Source of the DNA: Saprospiraceae bacterium | GTDB lineage: Bacteria; Bacteroidota; Bacteroidia; Chitinophagales; Saprospiraceae | Assembly (NCBI GenBank): GCA_026986005.1 | Contig: JALSPK010000120.1 | Coordinates: 1-36,884 of the forward strand | DNA length: 36,884 nt | Direction of reading: 5' to 3' | Shown: piece by piece, positions 22,992 to 30,894 of the stretch | How the letters are laid out: each line of letters begins with the position of its first letter | Position numbering within the stretch: the stretch's first letter is position 1 | Program-made: the position numbers and the translations under genes | The notes under the pieces: model-generated | Database searches by the model: none | The model's input: only the letters and a program-made list of their open reading frames with translations | What the model was told of the DNA's origin: nothing

Positions 22992-24764
22992 ATGCAATCA
23001 ATAAGAAATATAGCAATAATAGCCCATGTCGATCATGGTAAGACAACTTTAGTAGATAAGATTATTCATGAGAGCAACCTAATAGACGAAAGAAAAGAGA
23101 AGAAGGATTTGATCCTCGACAGCAATGACCTAGAAAAGGAAAGAGGAATTACCATCCTTTCAAAGAATGTTTCTGTAAACTATAAAGGTGTAAAAATAAA
23201 TATAATTGATACTCCCGGTCACGCGGATTTTGGTGGAGAAGTAGAAAGAGTATTAAAAATGGCAGATGGCGTATTGTTATTAGTCGATGCTTTTGAAGGA
23301 CCTATGCCTCAAACTAGATTTGTGCTTGGCAAAGCTCTGGAGTTAGGACTAAAACCTATTGTTGTGGTCAATAAAGTTGATAAAGATAACTGCAAACCGG
23401 AAGAAGTGAATGATGATGTGTTTGACTTGATGTATAATTTGGATGCAACTGAAGAACAATTGGACTACAAAACGGTATATGGATCTTCAAAACAAGGATG
23501 GATGAATGACGACTGGCAAAAACCAACTGATAATGTGAGGTTTTTACTGGATACAATAGTCGAAGAAATACCGGCTCCTCAAGTAAAGAAAGGTGGTCTT
23601 CAAATGCAAATAACCTCTTTGGACTATTCCAATTTTGTAGGCAGAATAGCAATTGGAAGAGTATATAGGGGAACAATCATTGAAGGACAAGATTTTACTT
23701 TATTTCAAAATGAAGGCGTTACAAAAAAAGTAAGAATAAAAGAACTTTATATATTTGAAGGTCTTGGTAGAGAAAAAGTAAAAGAAGTATCAAGCGGAGA
23801 TATTTGTGCAGTTGTCGGTCTTAATGATTTTGAAATCGGAGACACTATTTGTGATCTGGAAAATCCAATTCCTTTGAGAAGAATAGCTGTGGATGAGCCT
23901 ACAATGAGTATGGTTTTTACTATTAACAACTCACCTTTTTTTGGAAAAGAAGGAAAATATGTAACATCTAGACATCTTAGAGATAGATTGTATAATGAAA
24001 CAAAAAAGAACCTCGCTCTCAAAATAGAAGAGACCGATCGAGAAGATACATTTAGAGTATTTGGTCGAGGAGTGATGCACTTATCCGTTCTCATTGAGAC
24101 TATGAGAAGAGAAGGATTTGAGTTTCAAGTAGGCAAACCTCAAGTCCTATTCAAAGAAGAAAACGGAAGAAAATTTGAGCCTTATGAAGTATTGGTTGTC
24201 GATGTTCCTGATGAATATTCAGGCAAAGTAATAGAGATTGTAACTCTACGTAAAGGAGACATGAAAGTGATGAACCCAAAAGGGGATTTACAGCATTTAG
24301 AATTTGAAATACCATCCAGAGGAATTATTGGTCTTAGAAATAAAGTACTAACTCTTACGGGTGGTACTGCTGTAATGAATCACAGCTTCTTGAAATTTGA
24401 TGAATTCAAAGAAGGAATTCCCGACAGAAACAAAGGTTCTCTGGTTTCTATTAATGAGGGACAAGTATTAGCTTTTGCCCTAGACAGGCTACAAGATAGA
24501 GGTAAATTTTTTGTCGAACCAAAAGACAAAGTTTATATCGGAATGGTCGTAGGAGAATATACAAGAGATTCGGATCTTGGTGTAAATGTAACCAGAGCAA
24601 AAAAGCTAACGAACATGAGAGCATCAGGTACAGATGATAATGCTAAACTAGCACCAAAAATTACATTTTCTCTTGAAGAGGCACTAGAATATATAAAAGA
24701 AGACGAGTACTTGGAAGTAACTCCGGAAAGTTTAAGAATGAGAAAAATCATTTTTAAACCGTAA
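22992..24764 (+). CDS. typA: ribosome-associated GTPase TypA/BipA
   Basis: TypA (BipA) is a translational GTPase related to EF-G that binds the ribosome and aids 50S assembly and stress adaptation. The 590-residue protein has G1 AHVDHGKTT at residues 11-19, the switch segment KERGITILSK, G3 DTPGHADFGG, G4 NKVDK, domain II, and the BipA C-terminal part with FMRGVMHLSVLIETMRREG-like text (here VFGRGVMHLSVLIETMRREG), PSRGIIGLR and the end LEVTPESLRMRK. The ATG at 22992 gives the normal MQSIRNIAIIAHVDHGKTT start; an in-frame GTG at 22962 lies inside the leader hairpin and is rejected. A strong terminator follows. Confidence 0.97.
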   Translation: MQSIRNIAIIAHVDHGKTTLVDKIIHESNLIDERKEKKDLILDSNDLEKERGITILSKNVSVNYKGVKINIIDTPGHADFGGEVERVLKMADGVLLLVDAFEGPMPQTRFVLGKALELGLKPIVVVNKVDKDNCKPEEVNDDVFDLMYNLDATEEQLDYKTVYGSSKQGWMNDDWQKPTDNVRFLLDTIVEEIPAPQVKKGGLQMQITSLDYSNFVGRIAIGRVYRGTIIEGQDFTLFQNEGVTKKVRIKELYIFEGLGREKVKEVSSGDICAVVGLNDFEIGDTICDLENPIPLRRIAVDEPTMSMVFTINNSPFFGKEGKYVTSRHLRDRLYNETKKNLALKIEETDREDTFRVFGRGVMHLSVLIETMRREGFEFQVGKPQVLFKEENGRKFEPYEVLVVDVPDEYSGKVIEIVTLRKGDMKVMNPKGDLQHLEFEIPSRGIIGLRNKVLTLTGGTAVMNHSFLKFDEFKEGIPDRNKGSLVSINEGQVLAFALDRLQDRGKFFVEPKDKVYIGMVVGEYTRDSDLGVNVTRAKKLTNMRASGTDDNAKLAPKITFSLEEALEYIKEDEYLEVTPESLRMRKIIFKP

Positions 24765-24784
24765 AAAGAATTATCTATAAATAA

Positions 24785-24814
24785 AAAAGAGTCGTTTAAA
24801 AAACGACTCTTTTT
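24785..24814. terminator. bidirectional intrinsic terminator between typA and the CGWC thioredoxin
   Basis: AAAAGAGTCGTTT (24785-24797) is a perfect complement of AAACGACTCTTTT (24801-24813), with a 3-nt loop and T/A runs on both sides. It can end typA on the plus strand and the convergent thioredoxin-like gene on the minus strand. Confidence 0.9.
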
Positions 24815-24873
24815 CGTTTAATAATTTTGATTTGATTGTTATATCTAAAAACAAATTTTAATAAGTCTCCTAT

Positions 24874-25398
24874 TTATTTTATTTTCGGTTTAAAGTCTTT
24901 TTCAAATTTTCCCCATTTTGTTTCCTTATAAATATCGTCACCAAAGAAATTTAATATATACTCAAATTCTCTAGCTTGCTGATATCCTGCAAACACTTGC
25001 AATATCTGCACATCACTTGTCATAAAAACATATGTAGGATATGAAAGATTATTTTGTGTCAATGCAGCAGCAAATTCATGATAACCCCTTCTACCCTGAG
25101 GTACAAATTTAAACACATTGCCATCAAAGATTACATCTTCATGTTGTTCTGCATTGAATTTTACAGCGTAGTATTTTTTATTGATGTAATCTACAATTAC
25201 AGGATTTCTAAACGTAGTCTTGTCCATTCTTTTACACCAACCACACCAATCAGTATACAAATCAATAATAATTTTCCTTTTTTCTACTTTCTGTTTTTTA
25301 AGCATATCTTCCCAGCTCATCCAATTCACTTTTTGCGCATTAACATTTCCCAATACTACAAAAATTAACACCAATAAAATACCAATATTTTTTTTCAT
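24874..25398 (-). CDS. exported thioredoxin-family protein with CGWC motif
   Basis: The 174-residue protein begins with a signal peptide (MKKNIGILLVLIFVVLGNVNA) and has a thioredoxin fold with Trp-Cys-Gly-Trp-Cys (Cys52 and Cys55) in IIIDLYTDWCGWCKRMDKTT, and a cis-Pro strand at LSYPTYVFM. The CGWC motif and the DKTTFRNPVIVDYINKKYYAVKFNAE stretch are those of the DUF255-like/SoxW-like thioredoxins common in Bacteroidota, which act in the periplasm. The ATG at 25398 is preferred over an in-frame TTG at 25410 because it starts the signal peptide properly. The target is unknown. It is divergent from a cytoplasmic thioredoxin gene across 305 bp in which I see no exact -7 box or repeat. Confidence 0.9.
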   Translation of the reverse strand: MKKNIGILLVLIFVVLGNVNAQKVNWMSWEDMLKKQKVEKRKIIIDLYTDWCGWCKRMDKTTFRNPVIVDYINKKYYAVKFNAEQHEDVIFDGNVFKFVPQGRRGYHEFAAALTQNNLSYPTYVFMTSDVQILQVFAGYQQAREFEYILNFFGDDIYKETKWGKFEKDFKPKIK

Positions 25399-25703
25399 AA
25401 ATTGCCTCAATTTAATTATTCAAGCTTTAACTGCTCTAATTTAAAATAAAATAACCTCTAATTATTTATATTTACTGCAATAATACTCAAAAAAGTGAAA
25501 TTCTATTATAATTATTATTCCAATTAATATATTATTAACAATGAATAGTCAACTCTCATATTAAATACTTACAAAACATAAATATTTTTTTTAATTTTCG
25601 AGAACAAAACCAATTATATTTTGTTAGGATGTTCAAATGTTAATAAATACAGAATATTATCATTTAGTTATTTTTATATCAAAATATTAAACAAAAAATC
25701 ATT

Positions 25704-26078
25704 ATGGCGACAATTAAATTGACAAACCAATTATTTCTTGACGAAATATTTGACTATACACAAGAAAAAGAATGGAACTACAAAGATAGCGTACCTGCAA
25801 TAATTGACTTTTACGCAGACTGGTGCGGCCCGTGTAAAATGGTTGCTCCTATACTTGAAGAACTTTCAGAAACATATGAAGGTAAAGTAAAAATATATAA
25901 ATTGGATACTGAAGCAGAAAGAGAATTATCTGGTGTGTTTGGCATTAGGAGTATTCCGAGTATCCTATTCATTCCGGTAGGAGGAAAACCAATGATGCAA
26001 GTAGGTGCTCTACCAAAATCTACTTTGATAGACGTAATAGAAAAAGAGCTTTTGACAGAAAAATCAGAAGAAGCATAA
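25704..26078 (+). CDS. trxA: thioredoxin
   Basis: This 124-residue cytoplasmic thioredoxin carries the classic active site WCGPC (Cys41 and Cys44) in PAIIDFYADWCGPCKMVAPIL, and the cis-Pro segment FGIRSIPSILFI. It is slightly longer than E. coli Trx because of an N-terminal extension of about 12 residues (TNQLFLDEIFDYTQEKEW), typical of Bacteroidota versions. It reduces ribonucleotide reductase, peroxiredoxins and other partners through thioredoxin reductase. A strong terminator follows, so it is probably a single-gene transcript. Confidence 0.95.
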   Translation: MATIKLTNQLFLDEIFDYTQEKEWNYKDSVPAIIDFYADWCGPCKMVAPILEELSETYEGKVKIYKLDTEAERELSGVFGIRSIPSILFIPVGGKPMMQVGALPKSTLIDVIEKELLTEKSEEA

Positions 26079-26118
26079 TCTTTTTAAAATATATTTTCCG
26101 GTTTTAATCGGAGATATT

Positions 26119-26153
26119 GGAGTTTGCCTTGGCTGAAGGCAAGCTCTTTTTTT
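26119..26153 (+). terminator. intrinsic terminator of trxA
   Basis: GAGTTTGCCTT (26120-26130) pairs with AAGGCAAGCTC (26136-26146), with one G-U pair and a 5-nt loop, followed by seven T. Confidence 0.88.
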
Positions 26154-26284
26154 GCTCTTAAAAATTCCGAATCAAATGATGTTTTTTCAGCAAAATATAC
26201 GCACTAACCTTTATAAAAAGCAGTGGATATCTACTAAATTCCGGTAACCAGACGGAGATATAACTTAATTATAAACTTATTTAC

Positions 26285-26292
26285 TATCTTTG
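26285..26292 (+). promoter_or_regulatory. -7 box for the GT9 gene
   Basis: TATCTTTG, a strong TAnnTTTG match, lies 25 bases before the TTG start codon and gives a leader of about 20 nt. It supports the TTG start. Confidence 0.5.
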
Positions 26293-26317
26293 AGTTATTA
26301 ATTTAAAAACTTATATC

Positions 26318-27277
26318 TTGAAATTACTAATTGTAAGATTTAGTTCTATTGGCGACATAGTACTTACTTCACCGATACCTCGTATTGCAAAGAGCCAATT
26401 AGGAGCTACTGTGCATTATGTCACTAAAGCAAAGTTCACTTCCCTGTTGGACAAAAACCCCAACATTGAAAAAGTATACTATTTTAACCAAAACATCAAT
26501 GAAATCATTCCATTTCTCAAAGAAGAGAAATATGATTTTGTTATAGATTTGCATAATAATCTACGTTCTAATATACTAATATCTAAACTTAGAATAAAAG
26601 CTTATAGGCTCGACAAAAAGAATTGGGATAAATGGCTTATGGTCAATTTCAACAAGAGAATTGCTATTTCTCATATCGTAGATAGATATATTGACACAAT
26701 AAAACCGCTCGGAGGAAAAAATGATGGAAAAGGATTGGAATTCTATTACAATATTGATACTCAATTCACATCTCATTTTATGGTACCAGCCAAATACATT
26801 TGTATTTCTATGGGGGCAAAACATTTTACAAAAAAAATACCCATAGATTTATTGATCAAGATAATATCAAATACAGAGAATAATATAGTTCTGATAGGTG
26901 GTAAGGACGTTATTGAAGATGCATTTAAAATTGAAAATTCGATAGACAAACCAATAATCAACTTGGTCGGAAAAATTAGCCTGCAACAATCAGCACAAAT
27001 AATTGATAACAGTCAAAAAGTATTGACTTCTGATACAGGAATGATGCATATTGCAGCTGCATTAAAAAAAGAAACAATTGTTTTATGGGGAAATACTGTT
27101 CCTGAATTTGGAATGTATCCATATTATGGAGACATCAATGTAAAAACAACCAATTTTGAAGTAGTAGGATTACGGTGTAGGCCTTGTTCGAAAATAGGTT
27201 TTAATGCCTGTCCAAAAGAACATTTTAAATGCATGAATGAACAACATCTTGAAGAAATCATAAACAACTTAAATTAA
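26318..27277 (+). CDS. glycosyltransferase family 9 (heptosyltransferase-like)
   Basis: The 319-residue protein is a GT9 (ADP-heptose:LPS heptosyltransferase-like) enzyme. Hallmarks are the N-terminal LLIVRFSSIGDIVLTSPIPR, the inter-domain DFVIDLHNNLRS, and the nucleotide-sugar site TSDTGMMHIAAALKKETIVLWG near residues 240-260. The C-terminal four-Cys tail CRPCSKIGFNACPKEHFKC is common in Bacteroidota GT9 proteins. It probably adds a sugar to the lipopolysaccharide core on the inner face of the inner membrane; the exact donor is not known. The gene starts with TTG at 26318; no in-frame ATG lies close enough to keep the first motif. No LPS genes surround it. Confidence 0.92.
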   Translation: MKLLIVRFSSIGDIVLTSPIPRIAKSQLGATVHYVTKAKFTSLLDKNPNIEKVYYFNQNINEIIPFLKEEKYDFVIDLHNNLRSNILISKLRIKAYRLDKKNWDKWLMVNFNKRIAISHIVDRYIDTIKPLGGKNDGKGLEFYYNIDTQFTSHFMVPAKYICISMGAKHFTKKIPIDLLIKIISNTENNIVLIGGKDVIEDAFKIENSIDKPIINLVGKISLQQSAQIIDNSQKVLTSDTGMMHIAAALKKETIVLWGNTVPEFGMYPYYGDINVKTTNFEVVGLRCRPCSKIGFNACPKEHFKCMNEQHLEEIINNLN

Positions 27278-27340
27278 TTCCAAATAATCAATTTCAACTC
27301 AATAAATTATATATTTTTATTATATTTTTTATGATAAGAC

Positions 27341-27364
27341 TTTAATAACTTCATGGACAAACAA
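27341..27364. mobile_element. MITE-like family, single right end (copy D)
   Basis: TTTAATA followed by ACTTCATGGACAAACAA (27348-27364; 14 of 17 match the terminal repeat), then TA. It lies 16 bases downstream of the pheT stop codon and faces pheT in the same way as the other copies face their genes. Confidence 0.5.
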
Positions 27365-27380
27365 TAATTAATAATGAGCA

Positions 27381-29825
27381 CTATTTTCTAACTTTCGCTC
27401 CAAGTTCTTTCTCTAATAGATAAATAAATTTCTTAAAGCTTTTGTCTATAACTTTGTCATTAAGGGTTTTTGTCTTATCTTCAAACATCAATGCTACTGC
27501 ATAAGAGACATTACCTTTTCCTAGTTGTTCGTCATTAGAATAAACATCAAACAAATTAACCGATTTCAATATTTTCTTTATAGATTTATTTGCCAATTTT
27601 TCTATATCTGAGAATTTCACATTTTCATCAATAATCATCGCAATGTCTCTTCTACTTACAGGAAATTTACTAATAGATTCGACATGCATCTTATCTGAAC
27701 TAAACCTCACAAGGGTTTCAAAAGCGATTTCGCAATAAAATACATCTTGTTTGACATCCATTGCCTTTGCTACTTTTGCATTGACTTTTCCATATTTAGC
27801 TATTACAATATTTCCTTTGTGCAATTTAATGCCATATTCAAATCTTGGATCATCCTCAATCGGAGAACTTTGGTATTGAGCAATATTCATTTTAGTCAAT
27901 ACATTTGACATATGTGCCTTGGCTGTATAAAAATCAACTTTTCTATTATTATCCGAATTCCAAGACTCTTCATATCTTTTTCCTGTCATATAAAATGACA
28001 AATACTCTCTTTCTTCTATTTCACCTCCGACAAAATAATAAGACCTACCAAACTCGTACATATTTATATCTTTTGCCTGGCGATTGAGATTGAATTTTAC
28101 ATTATCCAATGCTGAGAGCAACATCTCAGGTCGCATTATATTTAGATTCACATTAGAAGTATTATTGATAAATACCAATTGATCTTCTTTATAATCCAAA
28201 ATATTTATATACTTTTCTGACTCTGACAGGGACAAACTCATCGCCTCATAAAAACCTTGATTGGTAAAATAATCCGCTAAATAATTCCTCACTTTATATT
28301 TCTCCTTACCATCAGAATGATTTACAGATATAGATACTTTTGCCGGAATAGGCACATTGTTCAACCCATATATTCTTAATATTTCCTCAATCACGTCTGC
28401 TTCCCTAGTTACATCTGCCTTGTTAGTAGGAATTTTTATCACTACAGACTCGTCATCTTCTTTTACAATATCAAAATGCAATGCATCCAATATAATTTTG
28501 ATTTCCCCGACATCCATGGTCAAACCTATAAGTCTATTTATATGTTCATATTTTACCAGTACTTCAACCGGCCTAATTTCCTCCGGGTAGATATCCACTA
28601 TCTCAGAAACTATTTTTGCTCCAGCCAATTCTTTCATAAGATTAGCGGCTCGCTTCAAGGCCAAAATGGTCATACTTGGATCTGCTCCCTTCTCAAAGAC
28701 CATTGCAGCATCAGTTCGAAGATTGTGCTTCATACTCGAAACTCGTATTGTCTTAGGGTCAAAATAAGCTGATTCAAGAAAAATTCGTTTAGTTGTATCA
28801 CTTACGCCTGAATCAAATCCTCCATAGACACCTCCCATACAAAGAGGATTAGAATCTACATCGCAAATCATCAAATCATCCTCTCGCAATTTTATCTCAT
28901 TTTCATCTAAAGTCTTAAATAAAGTACCTTCAGGTAATGTCTTTATTATAAGTGTTTTCCCTTTGATCTTATCAGCGTCAAATGCATGCAAGGGTTGTCC
29001 AAATTCATGCAAAATAAAATTGGTAATATCAACTATATTATTTATTGATTTAACTCCGATAGAAGTAAGTTTATTTTTCAGCCAATCAGGTGAATCTTTA
29101 ATTTCTATATCATCTAGCACAACTCCGGCATATCTAGGACATTTATCCTTATCTTCAACTATGACTTCGATATCAAGTCCCTTATCATCCTTTGAAAAGG
29201 AATCTATCACAGGATAAGTAACTACCCCATCATGATTTTTATTTACTTTCAAATAAGCTGCCAAATCCTTTGCGACACCAATGTGGGAAGTAGCATCAGA
29301 TCTATTAGGCGTCAAATCTATATCATAAACCCAATCTTCTTCTACTTTAAAATAATCACTTGCCAAAGTCCCCACTCCAGCATCATTTGGTAATACCATT
29401 ATACCATCATGGCTATTGCCCAATCCAAGTTCATCCTCTGCACAAATCATCCCCTCGGAGACCTCCCCTCTGATTTTCCCTTTCTTTATTTTCCATTCTT
29501 CACCATCCGGACTATAGAGTACAGCACCAATAGTAGCTACAAGTACTTTCTGTCCTGCTGCAACATTTGGTGCTCCGCAAACAATATCGACCAAATCGCC
29601 AGTCCCCAAATCGACTTTGGTTACAGAAAGTTTATCAGCATTTGGATGTTTTTCACAAGTTTTTACCTCTCCTATTACTATTCCCTTTAGTCCACCTTTT
29701 AAGCTTTCTACTTTTTCAACACCTTCTACCTCCAACCCTAAGGCTGTCAATATTTCACTTATTTCTTCAACAGACAATCCTTCTAAACTTATATAATCTC
29801 TCAGCCAATTTAATGATATCTTCAT
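27381..29825 (-). CDS. pheT: phenylalanine--tRNA ligase beta subunit
   Basis: PheT forms the alpha2-beta2 phenylalanyl-tRNA synthetase with PheS and carries the editing site. The 814-residue protein has an N-terminal tRNA-binding (EMAP-like) domain at about 43-155, with HPNADKLSVTKVDLG and IVCGAPNV. The B3/B4 editing region (about 210-390) contains KSINNIVDITNFILHEFGQPLHAFDADKI. B5 follows at about 410-480, then a degenerate catalytic-like core (about 490-700), and the C-terminal FDX-ACB anticodon-binding domain (about 722-812, FPVSRRDIAMIIDENVKF). All parts are present and the length is normal. pheS is not adjacent. A TATCTTTG box lies 32 bp upstream of the start. Confidence 0.98.
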   Translation of the reverse strand: MKISLNWLRDYISLEGLSVEEISEILTALGLEVEGVEKVESLKGGLKGIVIGEVKTCEKHPNADKLSVTKVDLGTGDLVDIVCGAPNVAAGQKVLVATIGAVLYSPDGEEWKIKKGKIRGEVSEGMICAEDELGLGNSHDGIMVLPNDAGVGTLASDYFKVEEDWVYDIDLTPNRSDATSHIGVAKDLAAYLKVNKNHDGVVTYPVIDSFSKDDKGLDIEVIVEDKDKCPRYAGVVLDDIEIKDSPDWLKNKLTSIGVKSINNIVDITNFILHEFGQPLHAFDADKIKGKTLIIKTLPEGTLFKTLDENEIKLREDDLMICDVDSNPLCMGGVYGGFDSGVSDTTKRIFLESAYFDPKTIRVSSMKHNLRTDAAMVFEKGADPSMTILALKRAANLMKELAGAKIVSEIVDIYPEEIRPVEVLVKYEHINRLIGLTMDVGEIKIILDALHFDIVKEDDESVVIKIPTNKADVTREADVIEEILRIYGLNNVPIPAKVSISVNHSDGKEKYKVRNYLADYFTNQGFYEAMSLSLSESEKYINILDYKEDQLVFINNTSNVNLNIMRPEMLLSALDNVKFNLNRQAKDINMYEFGRSYYFVGGEIEEREYLSFYMTGKRYEESWNSDNNRKVDFYTAKAHMSNVLTKMNIAQYQSSPIEDDPRFEYGIKLHKGNIVIAKYGKVNAKVAKAMDVKQDVFYCEIAFETLVRFSSDKMHVESISKFPVSRRDIAMIIDENVKFSDIEKLANKSIKKILKSVNLFDVYSNDEQLGKGNVSYAVALMFEDKTKTLNDKVIDKSFKKFIYLLEKELGAKVRK

Positions 29826-29856
29826 AGCTATTACTTTCCTTTTTCTAAATAATCCG

Positions 29857-29864
29857 CAAAGATA
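29857..29864 (-). promoter_or_regulatory. -7 box for pheT
   Basis: On the minus strand this reads TATCTTTG followed by CGG, a strong TAnnTTTG match, with a leader of about 25 nt. This is too short for a T-box or peptide-leader attenuator. Confidence 0.5.
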
Positions 29865-30172
29865 TGAATAATGCTAAGTACTGATTAATATTTACACAAG
29901 TATTTTTTGTTTCACTAAACTAATAAGTGCAATTTTCCAATTCTGTCAATCATCAATAACAGCTAGAGCATAATAATGAAACAATTTAATTCTAACAGCA
30001 TTGGGATACTGTTGCCCTCAACAAATAGGATAATAAGATATATTATTCCGAACAAGTCATAGCTTTGAAGTGTGGATAAATTTACCTAACGCCCATGTCA
30101 GATGTAAATCAAAGGATAAATCTTGCAGAAAATAATAGCTTCCAACATTTAGAAGCAATACTATAATATGTA
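29865..30172. other. intergenic region without assigned features
   Basis: About 300 bases between the pheT promoter and the end of the beta-barrel gene. I see no open frame, tRNA or good terminator. It contains CTGTTGCCCTCA near 30008-30019, which also occurs near 36022 in another gap. Confidence 0.5.
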
Positions 30173-30796
30173 TCAGCCTTTAAACACAAAAACTAAAGAT
30201 AAAGTATTCATTTTAATCTCTCCTACATCAGTAAACAAAGTATTCAAATCAGTCAATCCATAAGTATATCGCAATTCAGGAGCGAATACAAATCTTTTAA
30301 AAAACAAGTCCATACCCATTATAAAGTCAATTGCTAAGTTGGATTTATCTGACCATTTCTCATATTCTCGACCACCATCGCTCAATACTTTCTGATATTT
30401 TGGACCAACTGCGATATAAGGATTTAATTTAGACTTTCCCCTTTTTAATTTGGCATGAACCATAAAATCCATTGTTAAAGGGAGAAATCTATTTATTACT
30501 ATTCTATTATCATCCCTTCTATTTTTAATATTTCCATCTATAAAACTAACTTCAAATCGTGGTGACAGAGCAAAATATTTGGACATATTTACCTCAGTAA
30601 AAACACCCATATTCCATCCTCCTCCGTAATTTACAGAAAGATTAGATGGCAATTCCTCTTTTGTCACAAGGGAAGCTGCACAAGCGCCAATACTAATGCC
30701 AAAATATGCTTTTTTTTCATTCATGGCTGAAACATTTTGGCTGAAAGCGGATGCTGTAAACATTAAAATTGCACTAATAAAACAAACTCTTTTCAT
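30173..30796 (-). CDS. outer-membrane beta-barrel protein (PorT-like fold)
   Basis: The 207-residue protein has a signal peptide (MKRVCFISAILMFTASAFSQ). Alternating amphipathic strands typical of an eight-stranded outer-membrane barrel follow (YFGISIGACAAS, WNMGVFTEVNMSKYFALSPRFEVSF, LPLTMDFMVHAKL, PYIAVGPKYQ, FAPELRYTYGLTDL), ending in a hydrophobic strand MNTLSLVFVFKG. The pattern resembles the PorT/outer-membrane beta-barrel families of Bacteroidota. Function is unknown. It lies 98 bp downstream of purL but is separated from it by a MITE-family end. Confidence 0.85.
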   Translation of the reverse strand: MKRVCFISAILMFTASAFSQNVSAMNEKKAYFGISIGACAASLVTKEELPSNLSVNYGGGWNMGVFTEVNMSKYFALSPRFEVSFIDGNIKNRRDDNRIVINRFLPLTMDFMVHAKLKRGKSKLNPYIAVGPKYQKVLSDGGREYEKWSDKSNLAIDFIMGMDLFFKRFVFAPELRYTYGLTDLNTLFTDVGEIKMNTLSLVFVFKG

Positions 30797-30838
30797 TTTA
30801 ATTATTTTTGATTATGTATTTTTTATCTCATATAATTA

Positions 30839-30866
30839 ATGTTTGTCTATAATGTCATTAAAATCT
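30839..30866. mobile_element. MITE-like family, single right end, opposite orientation (copy E)
   Basis: ATGTTTGTCTATAATGT (30839-30855; 13 of 17 match the terminal repeat) continues as CATTAAAAT, which is the right end read from outside inwards. TA stands just before it (30837-30838). It lies about 30 bp downstream of the purL stop and is the only copy whose outer tip points away from the minus-strand gene that ends beside it. Confidence 0.5.
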
Positions 30867-30894
30867 AGAAATAAACGTATTTTATAATCAAATA

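Noticed and set aside
29826-29864. Attenuator or T-box controlling pheT
   Set aside because: The predicted leader is about 25 nt, too short for either.
29826-30172. tRNA or small RNA gene in the gap after the pheT start
   Set aside because: No T-loop (GGTTCRA-type) sequence or cloverleaf could be found on either strand.
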